A stretch of 64,000 bases of DNA from Streptomyces sp. NBRC 109706 (GTDB lineage: Bacteria; Actinomycetota; Actinomycetes; Streptomycetales; Streptomycetaceae). The translations under genes were made by a program, and so were the position numbers. How positions within the stretch are numbered: the stretch's first letter is position 1; each line of letters starts with the position of its first letter. Positions 29,950 through 39,634 of this stretch are shown piece by piece. The notes beneath the pieces are model-generated. The model saw only the letters and a program-made list of their open reading frames with translations. It was not told where the DNA came from and made no database searches. Where the stretch lies: assembly GCF_000974485.1 (NCBI RefSeq), contig NZ_BBOM01000004.1, positions 1 through 64,000 of the forward strand. The letters run 5' to 3'.

Positions 29950-31320
29950 TCAGTCGCCGTAAGCGCTGGCCGCCTGGGACTCCAGGTACGCCTGGGCCCC
30001 CTCGATGTCGTCGGGGTCGCGCAGGAAGTTCTGCAGTCCTTGCCACATGCCCTGGCCGGTGGTGCCACCGAAGGCGGCCGGGGTCTGGTCCGACATGTCG
30101 AACCTGAAGTCGTCACCCGCCGCGATGAGCGCTTCGGCGATTCCGCGCTGCACCTCGTTCGGGTAGACGTCGAACTCAAGCGACTTGTTCGGTGAGACGA
30201 AGCCGCCGGGCTCCGCCCAGATGGCGGCCGCGTCGGTGGAGGCCAGGAAGGTCATCAGCGCCTCCTGCGCCTCGCTGGCCCGGCCGTCCGTGGAGACCGC
30301 GACCGCCGCGTCACCGGCGCTGACCACCGGTGGGTCCCCGGCGTCCACCGCCGGGAACGGGAACACCCGGGCGTCCTCACCGATCACCGCGTCGGTGCTG
30401 TCGGTGATCACCGACCCGACGAAGTCCGCCTCGAAGACCATGGCGGCGTCGGGGGTGGTGAGGTTGATGAACGTCTGGGTGACGGAGGTGGGGAAGTCGG
30501 TCCCCAGCGATCCGCTCGCGCCGCCGCGCAACAACCGGTTCTCGCCGAAGAGTTCGCCGAGGGTGGTGAGCGCGTCGGTGACGCTCTGGTCGGTCCACGG
30601 GATCTCGTGCGCGGCCAACTGGTCGTACATCTCCGGCCCCGACTGGGAGAGGTAGATGTTCTCGAACCAGTCGGTCAGCGTCCAACCGTCGGCGCCGGCG
30701 ACCGAGACGGGCGTGGTGCCCGACTCCCACACCGTCCAGGCGGTGTCGACAAACGCGTCCCAGGTCTCCGGGGTCGGCACCCCCGCGTAGTCGAACGCGG
30801 TGGAGCTGTACCAGATCAGGGACTTGTTGGCGGCCTTCACATAGACCCCGTACGGGTCGCCGTCCCAGGAGGCCAACTCGTGCCAGCCCGGCGTGTAGTT
30901 GGCCTCCAGCTGCGCGAGTGTCGTCTCGCCCAGCGGGGCCAGCCACCCCTTCTCGGCGAACTCCCGCAGCACACCCGGCTGCGGCACCATCACCACGTCG
31001 GGCGGCGAACCGCCCTCGATCTTGGTGCCGACGAACTGGGAGACGTTGTCGCTGCTGGGTACCACGGTGACCGAGGCGCCCGTTCGGCTTTCGAACTCGT
31101 CCATCACCCGAACAAAGTTGTCCCGTTCCGCGCCTGTCCAGACCGCGGCCACTTCCAGGGACTGACCACTCAGGTCAGGGAGTTCGATGGTGGGCTCTCT
31201 GTCGCTACGGTCGCCCTCGTCGTCGTTGCCGCACGCTGTCAGCGTCAGCGCGGTGGTGGCCACCACCGCCGCTGCCACCCGCGTCATTCTCCGGCCAGGG
31301 CTTGGGCCCGAACCGCGCAT
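29950..31320 (-). CDS. sugar ABC transporter substrate-binding lipoprotein
   Basis: A 456-residue lipoprotein: basic N-terminus, hydrophobic core, lipobox LTAC with Cys30, an acidic Asp/Glu-rich linker, then a periplasmic-binding cluster B/D fold (family 1 extracellular solute-binding). It delivers an oligosaccharide to the two permeases downstream; the sugar cannot be told. ATG 31320 is preferred over 31326 since GAGG lies 8 nt before it. First gene of the operon. No LacI/ROK regulator gene sits nearby, which is unusual for such operons. Confidence 0.92.
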   Translation of the reverse strand: MRGSGPSPGRRMTRVAAAVVATTALTLTACGNDDEGDRSDREPTIELPDLSGQSLEVAAVWTGAERDNFVRVMDEFESRTGASVTVVPSSDNVSQFVGTKIEGGSPPDVVMVPQPGVLREFAEKGWLAPLGETTLAQLEANYTPGWHELASWDGDPYGVYVKAANKSLIWYSSTAFDYAGVPTPETWDAFVDTAWTVWESGTTPVSVAGADGWTLTDWFENIYLSQSGPEMYDQLAAHEIPWTDQSVTDALTTLGELFGENRLLRGGASGSLGTDFPTSVTQTFINLTTPDAAMVFEADFVGSVITDSTDAVIGEDARVFPFPAVDAGDPPVVSAGDAAVAVSTDGRASEAQEALMTFLASTDAAAIWAEPGGFVSPNKSLEFDVYPNEVQRGIAEALIAAGDDFRFDMSDQTPAAFGGTTGQGMWQGLQNFLRDPDDIEGAQAYLESQAASAYGD

Positions 31321-31373
31321 GAACACCGCCTCACTTGGATGCGGCAGTGTCCCTACGAAATGCAGGGCCTGCC

Positions 31374-31401
31374 ACGCCGCACGTCCTACGCCGCACGTTC
31401 C
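31374..31401. repeat. short tandem repeat upstream of sugar ABC operon
   Basis: ACGCCGCACGT occurs twice (31374-31384 and 31388-31398) with a 14-bp period, and the flanking CCTACG is also repeated. It lies ~55-80 bp upstream of the binding-protein start, so it could be a regulator site. Pattern only. Confidence 0.35.
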
Positions 31402-31642
31402 TACGCGCAGTCGGCTTTCCGATCAAGGCGGATGGGGTCTCAACTGACCTTTGTGATGGGCCTGTTACCGGCCAGTCAGGATTCCCTCGGACAATGTACG
31501 CGTACCCGCCGGGCGCGGACGCCGGCGCGCGTCGCCCGCGCCGGGCGCGACGATTCCGGGGAAGGCGGGCGGCGTCGACAGGGCGCGCCGGCCCCGCTGG
31601 CCTGCGGGAAGAGCACGCCGGGCGGGGCGGGCCCGTGGGCCG

Positions 31643-34318
31643 TCAGACGGGGGTGGCGCTCGCGGTCCTGGGGGTCTGCGCTGCGCGCGTGGCCGCGCTG
31701 GCCAGCAGGGCGATATCCGTGGGGCCGTTGCCCAACTCGCGGACCGGCCGCCGGGCCGGCGGATCCCCGACCCGCTCCCAGTCGAGCCGGGTGACCGTGG
31801 GGCGCAGCGTGGCCGTGCGGGGGATCCGCCCCGTGACCCGGCCCGTCTGCAACGGGGTGCGGGCGCCGCCGGGGGAACGCAACTCGGCCCGCCCCGGGGG
31901 CGTGCCCGTCAGGGCCAGCCGCAGCGCGACCGAGAGATCCAACGGATCGCCCGCCGCCGGCGGGCCGCCCGCCAACACCAGCCGCACCCCGAGACGGGGG
32001 CCCTCCCGCCGCGCCGCCTCCAGCACCCGCACCATCGAGCCGGCGGCCTGCCGGCCCGGCGCGCCCAGCGGGGGCGCCAACAGCGCGGGCAGATCGTCGA
32101 CCAGGACCACCAGCCAGGGCAGCGGCGCGCTGCCGGGGACCCGCATCGGCGGCTCGGGGACGGACGCCTCCTGGCCGTGCCAGCCGCTCGGCTCGTGCCC
32201 CGACCTCGGGGAGATCACCCGCCCCTCGGCCAACGGGCCGCCGTCCGCCCCCGGCTCGCCCTGCAACAGCTGGGCGCCGCCCAACTCCTGCGCGGCGAAC
32301 GCCGACTCGCCCAGCAGCAGCGCCCGCCGCTTCAACTCGGCGCGCAGCGCCTGCGCGAAGGCGCGGATCCGCAACGGATCCGTGGCGCCCAGATAGGAGG
32401 CGACCTGCGGCAGCTCGGCCGAGGGACGCAGCCCGTCCGCCGCCCCCTCGACCAGCAGCAGCGACAGCTCGTGCGGGCCCAGCGTCGCGGCCAGCGAGGC
32501 GGCCAGCGCGTTGAGCAGCTCGGTGCGCCCGGAGCGGGCGGCGCCCTCGATCAACAGCGGGGCGGCCAACTCCGAAAGATTGACCGAAACCCGACCCCGT
32601 TCGCCCAGACCGAGGGCCAGCGGCAGCTCCGAGCCATGGGCCCAACGCTCCCGCAACGCGCCCGGGGTGACGCGGGACAGCTCCAACACGTCGAGCAGCC
32701 GACAGCTGTCGGGCAGCGGGGTGGGAGCGGGGGCGCCCGGGGCGCTCGGCGGGGATCCCAGGGTGTCCTCGGAGAGCGGGGCGAGCGCGCGGGCGAAGCG
32801 CTCGGCCCAGGCCCGGGAGACCGCGTCGGCGCTGGCCGGGGGGCCGGGACGCCGATCGGCGCCGACCAGCCGCACCGCCGTGGCCACCGCGCCGCTGAGC
32901 AGCCCGACCGCCCCGCACCCGGCGAAGGCGGGCAGGGCGGCACCGGCGGCCTCCAGCGCCTCGGCCACCGGCGACTCCGGGGTGGCCGGGGGCGCCTCGG
33001 CCAGACAGAGCAGATGGATGCCGGCGGCGGCGCCGTCCGAGGCCAGCCGGGCCAGCGCCGTGGCGGCGGGGCCGTCGACCCGGCCGTCGACCAGCACCAC
33101 CGTGCGCCGCCGGGGGGCGGCGCCCGGCGCGGCCGCCAGCTCGGCCAACTCGGCCAGCCGGGCGGCCACCTGCTCCTCGTCGAAGCCGAGAAGCAGCCGG
33201 CAGTCCTGGCCGCGCAGCGGCTTCACATGGGGCAGCCAGCCGAGCCAGGACCACTCCTCGGCCCGGCCGGGGGCCAGCGCCACCAACTCCAGGGCGCTGG
33301 GCGGATGCAGCGCGGCCAGCTGGGCGAGCGCCGAACGGGCGAGCCCCGTGACCCGCTCCCTGGGCCCGGCCAGGCCGAGGGAGCCCACCGCCGGCAGGCT
33401 CACCGTGACCGGTGGGAGCCCGCCGCCCGCGCTCTGCGCCGTGCCCAGCCGTATCCCGTAGGCGTCCGGATGCCCGGGGCCGCGCTCCCAGAGGCGCGGG
33501 CCCGACTCGACCGCCATCAGCAGCACGGCCGCCAGATCCGGCCAACGGGACTCGTCGACCGGCTCCGCCGGGACGGGCGGCGGGACCGTCGTGCCGAGGT
33601 GTGTCTGCTCGGGCGCGGGGGCCAGCCGCCCCCGCGCCCAGCCCGCGAGACCGCCGCCGCGCCGCTGCGGCCGGCCCGGCGCGCCGCCGACCGGCGGGCC
33701 GCCGACCGGGGCCGCGACGGGCGGGGCCGAGGCCGGCGGCGGCACGGAGCCGTCCGCAGCGATCACCCGCAGTGCGGACTCGCCGAGCCGCAGTATCCCG
33801 CCGGGGGGCACGCGTTCCGGCTGCTCCCCGACCGGCCGCCCGTCCACCGAGGTGCCGTTCGTCGAGCCGAGATCGGCGACGGTGACCGTGCCGTCGGGGC
33901 GCAGCGTGAGCGAGCAGTGCAGCCGGGAGACATCCGGATCGTCCAGCGGGATGTCGGCGTCGGCGGAACGCCCGATGGTGGCCGTGCCGCCGCGCAGCAG
34001 ATGCACGCCGCCGGCGTCGGGCCCGGAGACCACCAGCAGCCTGGCCGGCACCGGCTCGGCGCCCGGGGCCTCCAGCGGGCGGTGCAACGAGAGCACCGCG
34101 CCGTCCACCAGCGGCGGCTCGCCGAGCAGGCTCTGCCGCGGATCCAGCCGGCTGTCCTCGCAGAAGACCGCGCCGGGGGAGGCGCCGCCGGGCGCGACGG
34201 AGCCGGCCAGGGAGCCGAGAACGGCGGAGAGCGGGGTGCCGGACGGGGCCGTGACGGCGACATCGACCCCGCCGGCGGCGCCATGCCCGAGAACGGTCAA
34301 CCTGATCTGAATCGGCAT
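31643..34318 (-). CDS. FHA domain / FtsK-SpoIIIE-like ATPase-fold protein (EssC/EccC-like)
   Basis: An 891-residue protein. N-terminal ~85 residues form a ubiquitin-like/FHA-like segment; a clear FHA domain follows (about 92-165, with IGRSADADIPLDDPDVSRLH and STNGT). After a Pro-rich linker come two P-loop NTPase-like domains of FtsK/EccC type. In the second, the Walker A position reads GAARSGRT (about residues 590-597) with Arg in place of Lys, and a Walker B-like LVVLVDDL near 775. The first domain shows no P-loop. It may bind pThr proteins from the adjacent kinases but is unlikely to hydrolyse ATP normally. ATG at 34318; divergent from pkaA. Confidence 0.8.
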   Translation of the reverse strand: MPIQIRLTVLGHGAAGGVDVAVTAPSGTPLSAVLGSLAGSVAPGGASPGAVFCEDSRLDPRQSLLGEPPLVDGAVLSLHRPLEAPGAEPVPARLLVVSGPDAGGVHLLRGGTATIGRSADADIPLDDPDVSRLHCSLTLRPDGTVTVADLGSTNGTSVDGRPVGEQPERVPPGGILRLGESALRVIAADGSVPPPASAPPVAAPVGGPPVGGAPGRPQRRGGGLAGWARGRLAPAPEQTHLGTTVPPPVPAEPVDESRWPDLAAVLLMAVESGPRLWERGPGHPDAYGIRLGTAQSAGGGLPPVTVSLPAVGSLGLAGPRERVTGLARSALAQLAALHPPSALELVALAPGRAEEWSWLGWLPHVKPLRGQDCRLLLGFDEEQVAARLAELAELAAAPGAAPRRRTVVLVDGRVDGPAATALARLASDGAAAGIHLLCLAEAPPATPESPVAEALEAAGAALPAFAGCGAVGLLSGAVATAVRLVGADRRPGPPASADAVSRAWAERFARALAPLSEDTLGSPPSAPGAPAPTPLPDSCRLLDVLELSRVTPGALRERWAHGSELPLALGLGERGRVSVNLSELAAPLLIEGAARSGRTELLNALAASLAATLGPHELSLLLVEGAADGLRPSAELPQVASYLGATDPLRIRAFAQALRAELKRRALLLGESAFAAQELGGAQLLQGEPGADGGPLAEGRVISPRSGHEPSGWHGQEASVPEPPMRVPGSAPLPWLVVLVDDLPALLAPPLGAPGRQAAGSMVRVLEAARREGPRLGVRLVLAGGPPAAGDPLDLSVALRLALTGTPPGRAELRSPGGARTPLQTGRVTGRIPRTATLRPTVTRLDWERVGDPPARRPVRELGNGPTDIALLASAATRAAQTPRTASATPV

Positions 34319-34883
34319 CGGCCCTCCCGGTCGCTCGCCAGCCCGGCTGTCATGTTCCGATCCGCATCGGATGCCGATGCTGAGGGCATCCTCGCACCCG
34401 CCACTGACACCGCTCCGCGCCCCTGGTGCTTAATGATCTTGATTGGCCATATCTGACCAGATCTGATCGGTGAATGCCAGGGGGAGAGAAAGCGCATTCT
34501 CCACCTTCACTCCCATACGCCTCACCGGACCCGCCCCACTTCCTCACCCGACTCCCTCTCCCGGCGCACCCCGACCGGTCCCACGGCCACGCCCCGACCG
34601 CGCCACGGCCATGCTCCGACGGCACCCCGACCGCGTCCGGCACGCCAGCCGCCCGGGCCCGACGCTGCCTCATCCGTCCCCGCCGGATCGCGCCGGCGGA
34701 ACCGAACCGGCCGAATCCGCGTCCAGAGGGGCGTCGGTCCGACCGAGCCCCCTCGGCCCGGGCCGAGGCCGGGACGGTCCCACGACACCCCCCGCTGTCG
34801 GAGGGCGGCACTACAGTAGGGGGCTCAGATCTCGTCACCACCAGCGAAGCATCGAAGCATCATCGAAGCATCAGGGAGCACAC
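34319..34883. other. long divergent intergenic region (FHA gene / kinase gene)
   Basis: 565 bp with no supportable gene. A 163-codon minus-strand frame (34350-34841) has low-complexity, arginine-rich content and is taken as noncoding. The segment near 34430-34475 is AT-richer than its surroundings and contains the 8-bp palindrome CAGATCTG; the middle is very C-rich; the right end carries the CGAAGCAT repeats and the kinase Shine-Dalgarno. Both divergent promoters must be here, but none was clear. Confidence 0.4.
34845..34871. repeat. three CGAAGCAT repeats before the kinase start
   Basis: CGAAGCAT at 34845, 34853 and 34864; the first two are directly adjacent, and a CAT trinucleotide separates the third. 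The array ends 3 nt before the GGGAG ribosome-binding site of the kinase gene, so it would lie in the 5' leader. Confidence 0.6.
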
Positions 34884-36662
34884 GTGCGGCCGGTAGGCAG
34901 CAAGTACCTGCTTGAGGAGCCGCTCGGGCGCGGAGCCACGGGCACCGTCTGGCGCGGTCGCCAGCGCGAGGCCGCCGGCGACGACGCGGCGGTGGCCGGT
35001 CAGCCGGGCGAGTTGGTCGCGGTCAAGGTGCTCAAGGAGGAGCTGGCGCACGACCCGGACGTGGTGATGCGCTTCCTGCGGGAGCGCTCCGTCCTGCTGC
35101 GGCTGTCGGCTGCCAACCACGGCAACATCGTGCGCACCCGCGATCTGGTGGTCGAGGGCGAGCTGATAGCCCTGGTGATGGATCTGATCGACGGTCCGGA
35201 CCTCCATCGCTACCTCTACGAGAACGGCCCGCTGAGCCCCGTCGGCGCTGCCCTGCTCACCGCCCAGATCGCCGACGCGCTGGCCGCCGCGCACGGCAAG
35301 GGCATCGTCCACCGCGATCTCAAGCCGGCCAACGTGCTGCTCGCCGGCGGCCGGGACGGTCAGCCGCTGCGCCCGATGCTGACCGACTTCGGGATCGCCA
35401 GGCTCGCCGACTCCCCCGGCGTCACCAGGGCGCACGAGTTCGTCGGCACCCCGTCCTATGTCGCGCCCGAATCGGCCGAGGGCCGGGAGCAGACCTCGGC
35501 GGTCGATGTCTACGGCGCCGGCATCCTGCTCTACGAACTGGTCACCGGGCAGTTCCCGTTCGGTGGCTCCAACACCCTCCAGGTGCTCCAGCGGCACATC
35601 AGCGAGCAGCCACGGCAGCCCGAGGGAATGCCGGGGCCGCTGTGGACGGTCGTCGACTGCTGTCTGCGGAAGTCGCCGGGCGAGCGCCCCTCGGCCGTCA
35701 ACCTCGCCCGTGCGCTGCGCACCGTCGCCGCCGGGATCAACGAGAACGCCACCCCCGAGCAGCGGAACGCGGCGCTCGGCGTCACCGCCCTGCTGCTGCC
35801 CGACGCCAGCCCGGTCAAGGTCCCCGACACCGGCATCAGCCCGCCGGGATCCGCCGAGCCGACGCGGGTCATGCCCGGCGGATCGGGAAGCGGCGGATCG
35901 GGAAGCGGCGGCGCGGGGGACGACGCGGGCGGGTTCGGCGCCGACCCCAACGCCTCGACCAGCCTGCTGCCCACCGCCGGCCGCGACGACAGCGGCGGCG
36001 ACGACGTCGATCTCGGGCTCGACACCACCCGCGCCATGCCGGCCCAGGGGCCCGGTTCGGGGCCGGGGGCCGACGGCCCGCATCCCTGGGGCGACCAGAT
36101 GCGCGCCGCGAGGGACCGCAACGAGCCGACCCGGGTGCAGCCGGCGCAGCAGGCGCAGGATCCGCTCTACCGCCCCCCGCAGCGACGTCCGCAGCGGCGC
36201 CCCCCGCAGCGACCCCAGCCGCAGCCCCAGCCGCAGCGCCAGGACGGCTATGGCTATCCGGCCCAGCAGCCGCCGCCCCAGCACTACCAGCAGCCGCAGC
36301 AGTACCCCCAGCCCCAGCAGTACCAGCGGCCGGCCCCGCCGCCCTACCAGGAGCCCCCGCCCCGGCGCGCGGCTACCCCGCGTGACGATCGCGAGCCGCG
36401 CGGCCGTTCCGGCAGCGCCAATCCGATGCGCATCCCCGGGCTCGGCTGCCTCAAGGGCTGCCTGTTCATGGTGCTGATTCTCGTGGTGATCGGTTTTCTG
36501 GTGTGGAACTTCACCCCGCTCCAGGACTGGATCGCGGACGGCAAGAGTTTCTGGAACACCGTCGAGGACTGGTTCAGGGACGCGGGGGAATGGCTCGGGC
36601 TCATCGAGGAGGCGAGCGACAACGTCTCGGAGATCCAGGAGAACCTCCCCAATACCGAATGA
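34884..36662 (+). CDS. pkaA: membrane-anchored Ser/Thr protein kinase (PkaA-like)
   Basis: 592 residues. Hanks-type kinase domain at residues 1-275: Gly loop LGRGATGTVWRG, catalytic Lys in AVKVLKEEL, HRDLKPANVLL, DFG in LTDFGIARL, and APESAEGREQTSAVDVYGAG. A long Gly/Pro/Gln-rich low-complexity linker (~280-510) follows, then a membrane helix (about 525-543) and a ~49-residue extracytoplasmic acidic tail with no PASTA repeats. GTG 34884 with GGGAG 5 nt upstream; the frame upstream is not coding. Position, next to a second kinase gene, matches pkaA/pkaB of S. coelicolor (recalled). Confidence 0.9.
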   Translation: MRPVGSKYLLEEPLGRGATGTVWRGRQREAAGDDAAVAGQPGELVAVKVLKEELAHDPDVVMRFLRERSVLLRLSAANHGNIVRTRDLVVEGELIALVMDLIDGPDLHRYLYENGPLSPVGAALLTAQIADALAAAHGKGIVHRDLKPANVLLAGGRDGQPLRPMLTDFGIARLADSPGVTRAHEFVGTPSYVAPESAEGREQTSAVDVYGAGILLYELVTGQFPFGGSNTLQVLQRHISEQPRQPEGMPGPLWTVVDCCLRKSPGERPSAVNLARALRTVAAGINENATPEQRNAALGVTALLLPDASPVKVPDTGISPPGSAEPTRVMPGGSGSGGSGSGGAGDDAGGFGADPNASTSLLPTAGRDDSGGDDVDLGLDTTRAMPAQGPGSGPGADGPHPWGDQMRAARDRNEPTRVQPAQQAQDPLYRPPQRRPQRRPPQRPQPQPQPQRQDGYGYPAQQPPPQHYQQPQQYPQPQQYQRPAPPPYQEPPPRRAATPRDDREPRGRSGSANPMRIPGLGCLKGCLFMVLILVVIGFLVWNFTPLQDWIADGKSFWNTVEDWFRDAGEWLGLIEEASDNVSEIQENLPNTE

Positions 36663-36669
36663 GGCGAAT

Positions 36670-36708
36670 GCCGTGCCCCGCACGGCGTTTTCCCGGTTCC
36701 CGGGAAAA
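36670..36708 (+). terminator. terminator after PkaA-like kinase gene
   Basis: Hairpin GCCGTGC/GCACGGC (36670-36676 with 36680-36686) followed by GTTTT, immediately overlapped by a second hairpin (36688-36696 with 36700-36708, TTTTCCCGG stem). Located 8 bp after the kinase stop. Confidence 0.7.
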
Positions 36709-36888
36709 GCGGGGAGCCCGCGGTGCCGTGTCGGTGCCAGGGCGGTGTGAAGTCGACGCCAACTCCTCGGCGACCTCGGTGATTTATCGACTTCCCATCA
36801 GATAATTTCGGCCGGACATGCCAGCAAACCGGGACAAGCCCGGCGTGCGGGGCCTGTGGGAAACGAGGCCGCGTCGTAGCCTCACGCC

Positions 36889-38193
36889 ATGGCACGGAAC
36901 ATCGGCAGCCACTACACCGCCCACCGTGTGCTCGGCCGCGGCAGCGCCGGAACGGTGTGGCTCGGGGAGGGGCCCGACGGGCCCGTCGCGATCAAGGTGC
37001 TGCGGGAGGATCTCGCCGCCGACCCCGATCTGGCCGAGCGCTTCGCCCACGAACGGCACGCGCTCCTCGGCCTCGAACACCCCCATGTCGTGGGCGTCCG
37101 CGAGCTGGTCATCGCGGATCCCGAGGGCGACTCGGGGGGCGGCGACATCGCCCTGGTGATGGATCTGGTGCGCGGCCCCGACCTGCGGGCGCACCTGGAA
37201 CGCGAGCGCCGGCTCGCGCCCGCCGAGGCGGTGGCCCTGACCGCCGGGGTGGCCAGCGGCCTCGCGGTGGCGCACGCCGCCGGCATCGTCCACCGCGACG
37301 TCAAGCCGGAGAACATCCTGCTCGACAACTCCAAGGAGCAACCCACCGCCCTGCTCACCGACTTCGGCGTCGCCAAGCTGATCGACGAGCCACGGCACGG
37401 CGGGCGCTCCGGGGTGGTCGGCACGCCGGACTACATGGCGCCGGAGATCGTCGAGGGCCTGCCGCCCCGCGCGGCCGTGGACATCTACGCCCTGGTCACC
37501 GTGCTCTACGAACTCCTCGCCGGCTTCACCCCGTTCGGCGGCGGGCATCCGGGCGCGGTGCTCCGCCGGCAGGTCACGGAGAAGGCCGCCGAACTGCCCG
37601 GGCTGCCCAAGGAGCTGTGGGAGCTGATCCAGCAGTGCCTGGCGAAGGCGCCGGCCTCCCGGCTGCGCGCCGCCGAACTGGCCTCCCGGCTCCGCGAGCT
37701 GCAGCCGTCGCTGGCCGGACTGCCCCCGCTCGACCTGGGCGATCCCACCGAGGACGAGGGGCGGGCGGCCTATGGCGAACTGGCCGAGCTGGGCGAACTG
37801 ACCGAGCTGGCCGAGTCCGCCGAGCTGGCGCCGGCCGCCGCCGGCCGCGCCGCCGTGCCCCTGGTGCGCGGTGCCGCCCCGGACTCGGAGCGGGCCACCC
37901 ACACCCGTATGCGGGTGCCCGACGCCGAGGAGTTGGCGGGCGGCGCCCATGGCACGGCCCGTGCGCCCCGCGCGCCGGGCCAGCCGCGCGCCGGGTCGGC
38001 CCGCAACGCCGCCAGCAACCGCCGCCGCCGGCGGCTCACCGTGACGGTGGCCGGTGCCGCGGTGCTGGCCGCGCTCGGCGGCTGGCTGCTGTTCTCCGGG
38101 GATGGCGGGGACGGTGGCGACGGCGGCGAGGGCGGTTCCGACGGCCGGGGCCCGGTCGAAAGCGTGGTCAGCGAGGTGGACGAGCTCGGCTGA
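36889..38193 (+). CDS. pkaB: membrane Ser/Thr protein kinase (PkaB-like)
   Basis: 434 residues. Kinase domain at 1-~270: LGRGSAGTVWLGEG, AIKVLRED, HRDVKPENILL, LTDFGVAKL, and GTPDYMAPEIVEG. A linker rich in Glu-Leu and Ala (GELAELGELTELAE) follows, then a basic stretch (SNRRRRRLTV), a membrane helix (about 382-397), and a very short acidic Gly/Asp-rich external tail. Separate from the first kinase by 226 bp and a terminator, with its own AT-rich upstream region (GATAAT at 36801). Both kinases probably phosphorylate FHA-domain partners, including the neighbouring one, but this is inference. Confidence 0.9.
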   Translation: MARNIGSHYTAHRVLGRGSAGTVWLGEGPDGPVAIKVLREDLAADPDLAERFAHERHALLGLEHPHVVGVRELVIADPEGDSGGGDIALVMDLVRGPDLRAHLERERRLAPAEAVALTAGVASGLAVAHAAGIVHRDVKPENILLDNSKEQPTALLTDFGVAKLIDEPRHGGRSGVVGTPDYMAPEIVEGLPPRAAVDIYALVTVLYELLAGFTPFGGGHPGAVLRRQVTEKAAELPGLPKELWELIQQCLAKAPASRLRAAELASRLRELQPSLAGLPPLDLGDPTEDEGRAAYGELAELGELTELAESAELAPAAAGRAAVPLVRGAAPDSERATHTRMRVPDAEELAGGAHGTARAPRAPGQPRAGSARNAASNRRRRRLTVTVAGAAVLAALGGWLLFSGDGGDGGDGGEGGSDGRGPVESVVSEVDELG

Positions 38194-38295
38194 GCGCCGT
38201 TCCCGCCCCGGCGCCCGGCGCCGCGTGGCGGAGCCCCGCCCATCGGTACGGTCGGGCGGCGGATCGCCGTGGTCGCCAGCGGTTACGCTGGGGGG

Positions 38296-39402
38296 GTGGC
38301 AGTCGTCGATGTTTCCGAAGCGCTGAAGTCCCTCACCTCCACCATGGAGTCCATCGAGGCCGTGATCGATCTCGACCGGATGCGGGCCGACATCGCCCAG
38401 CTCGAAGAGCAGGCGGCGGCGCCCAGCCTCTGGGACGACCCGGAGAGCGCCCAGCAGGTCACCAGCCGGCTGTCGTGGCTCCAGGGCCAGCTGCGCAAGG
38501 TCGAGGAGCTGCACTCGCGCATCGACGACCTCGCGGTGCTCTTCGAGCTGGCCGAGGACGAGAGCGACGCGGACACCCGCCGGGAGGCCGAGGAGGAGCT
38601 GTCCTCGGTGCGCAAGTCCGTGGACGAGCTTGAGGTGCGCACCCTGCTCTCCGGCGAGTACGACCCCCGCGAGGCCATGATCAGCATCCGCGCCGAGGCC
38701 GGTGGCGTCGACGCGGCGGACTTCGCCGAGCAGCTGCAGCGGATGTATCTGCGCTGGGCCGAGCGCCGCGGCTACCCCACCGAGGTCCTGGACACCTCCT
38801 ATGCCGAGGAGGCGGGGATCAAGTCCACCACCTTCACGGTCAAGGCCCCCTACGCCTACGGCACGCTCTCCGTCGAGCAGGGCACCCACCGGATGGTGCG
38901 GATCTCCCCGTTCGACAACCAGGGCCGCCGTCAGACGTCGTTCGCCGGCGTCGAGGTGCTTCCGGTGGTGGAGCAGACGGACCATATCGAGATCCCGGAG
39001 AACGAGATCCGGGTGGATGTCTTCCGCTCCTCGGGCCCGGGTGGTCAGTCCGTCAACACCACGGACTCAGCCGTCCGTATCACGCATCTGCCGACCGGCA
39101 TCGTGGTCTCCTGTCAGAACGAGAAGTCCCAGATCCAGAACCGCGCCGCCGCGATGCGCGTGCTCCAGGCGCGCCTTCTCGCCCATCAACGTGCCGCCGA
39201 GCAGGCCAAGATGGACGCGCTCAAGGGCGATGGCGGAAACTCCTGGGGCAACCAGATGCGGAGTTACGTTCTTCAGCCGTACCAGATGGTCAAGGACCTG
39301 CGCACGGATCATGAAGTCGGAAACCCGCAGGGCGTGTTGGACGGGGATATCGACGAGTTCCTCGATGCGGGAATCCGCTGGCGTAAACAGCACGAGAAGT
39401 AA
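38296..39402 (+). CDS. prfB: peptide chain release factor 2
   Basis: 368 residues. Recognises UGA/UAA via the SPF tripeptide (ISPFDNQ, near residue 206) and hydrolyses peptidyl-tRNA via GGQ ([10 protein letters not shown], near residue 249). The frame is continuous: there is no programmed +1 frameshift site as in E. coli prfB, which is normal for actinobacteria. The GTG at 38296 starts the conserved N-terminal helix; it lies in a G-run (GGGGGGGTGG) that gives an SD-like sequence. Upstream of ftsE-ftsX, a conserved neighbour order. Confidence 0.97.
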   Translation: MAVVDVSEALKSLTSTMESIEAVIDLDRMRADIAQLEEQAAAPSLWDDPESAQQVTSRLSWLQGQLRKVEELHSRIDDLAVLFELAEDESDADTRREAEEELSSVRKSVDELEVRTLLSGEYDPREAMISIRAEAGGVDAADFAEQLQRMYLRWAERRGYPTEVLDTSYAEEAGIKSTTFTVKAPYAYGTLSVEQGTHRMVRISPFDNQGRRQTSFAGVEVLPVVEQTDHIEIPENEIRVDVFRSSGPGGQSVNTTDSAVRITHLPTGIVVSCQNEKSQIQNRAAAMRVLQARLLAHQRAAEQAKMDALKGDGGNSWGNQMRSYVLQPYQMVKDLRTDHEVGNPQGVLDGDIDEFLDAGIRWRKQHEK

Positions 39403-39585
39403 CCTTCACACAACTCTTCATCCTGGGAAGCCACTTACCGGACATCCTGCTTGACGTGGATGCTTTCAGGGGGAAAGCTGTTCGCTTGGCACGCCTGTCA
39501 TCCGTGGGTGCGAGCTGCGCACGGGGCGCGCGAGAGTCTAGGTGAGTGCCCCGCACGGCCATCGCTCTTGCGTGAGGCGGCTCCA

Positions 39586-39615
39586 TTGACGGGACACTGT
39601 CACGAACCATATAGC
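39586..39615 (+). promoter_or_regulatory. candidate promoter of the LAETG surface protein gene
   Basis: TTGACG (39586-39591) and TATAGC (39610-39615) are 18 bp apart. The pair sits about 20 bp before the ATG at 39635, leaving a short leader that contains the AGGGGG ribosome-binding site. A housekeeping-type match, untested. Confidence 0.45.
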
Positions 39616-39634
39616 TACAGGGGGTAGTGAATAG

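Noticed and set aside
34350..34841. 163-codon minus frame in the FHA-kinase intergenic region
   Set aside because: Arg/Gly-rich, no SD, no recognisable motif, overlaps repeats and probable promoters.
38296..38400. Possible programmed frameshift in prfB
   Set aside because: The frame is open from GTG 38296 with no internal TGA, so no frameshift is needed.
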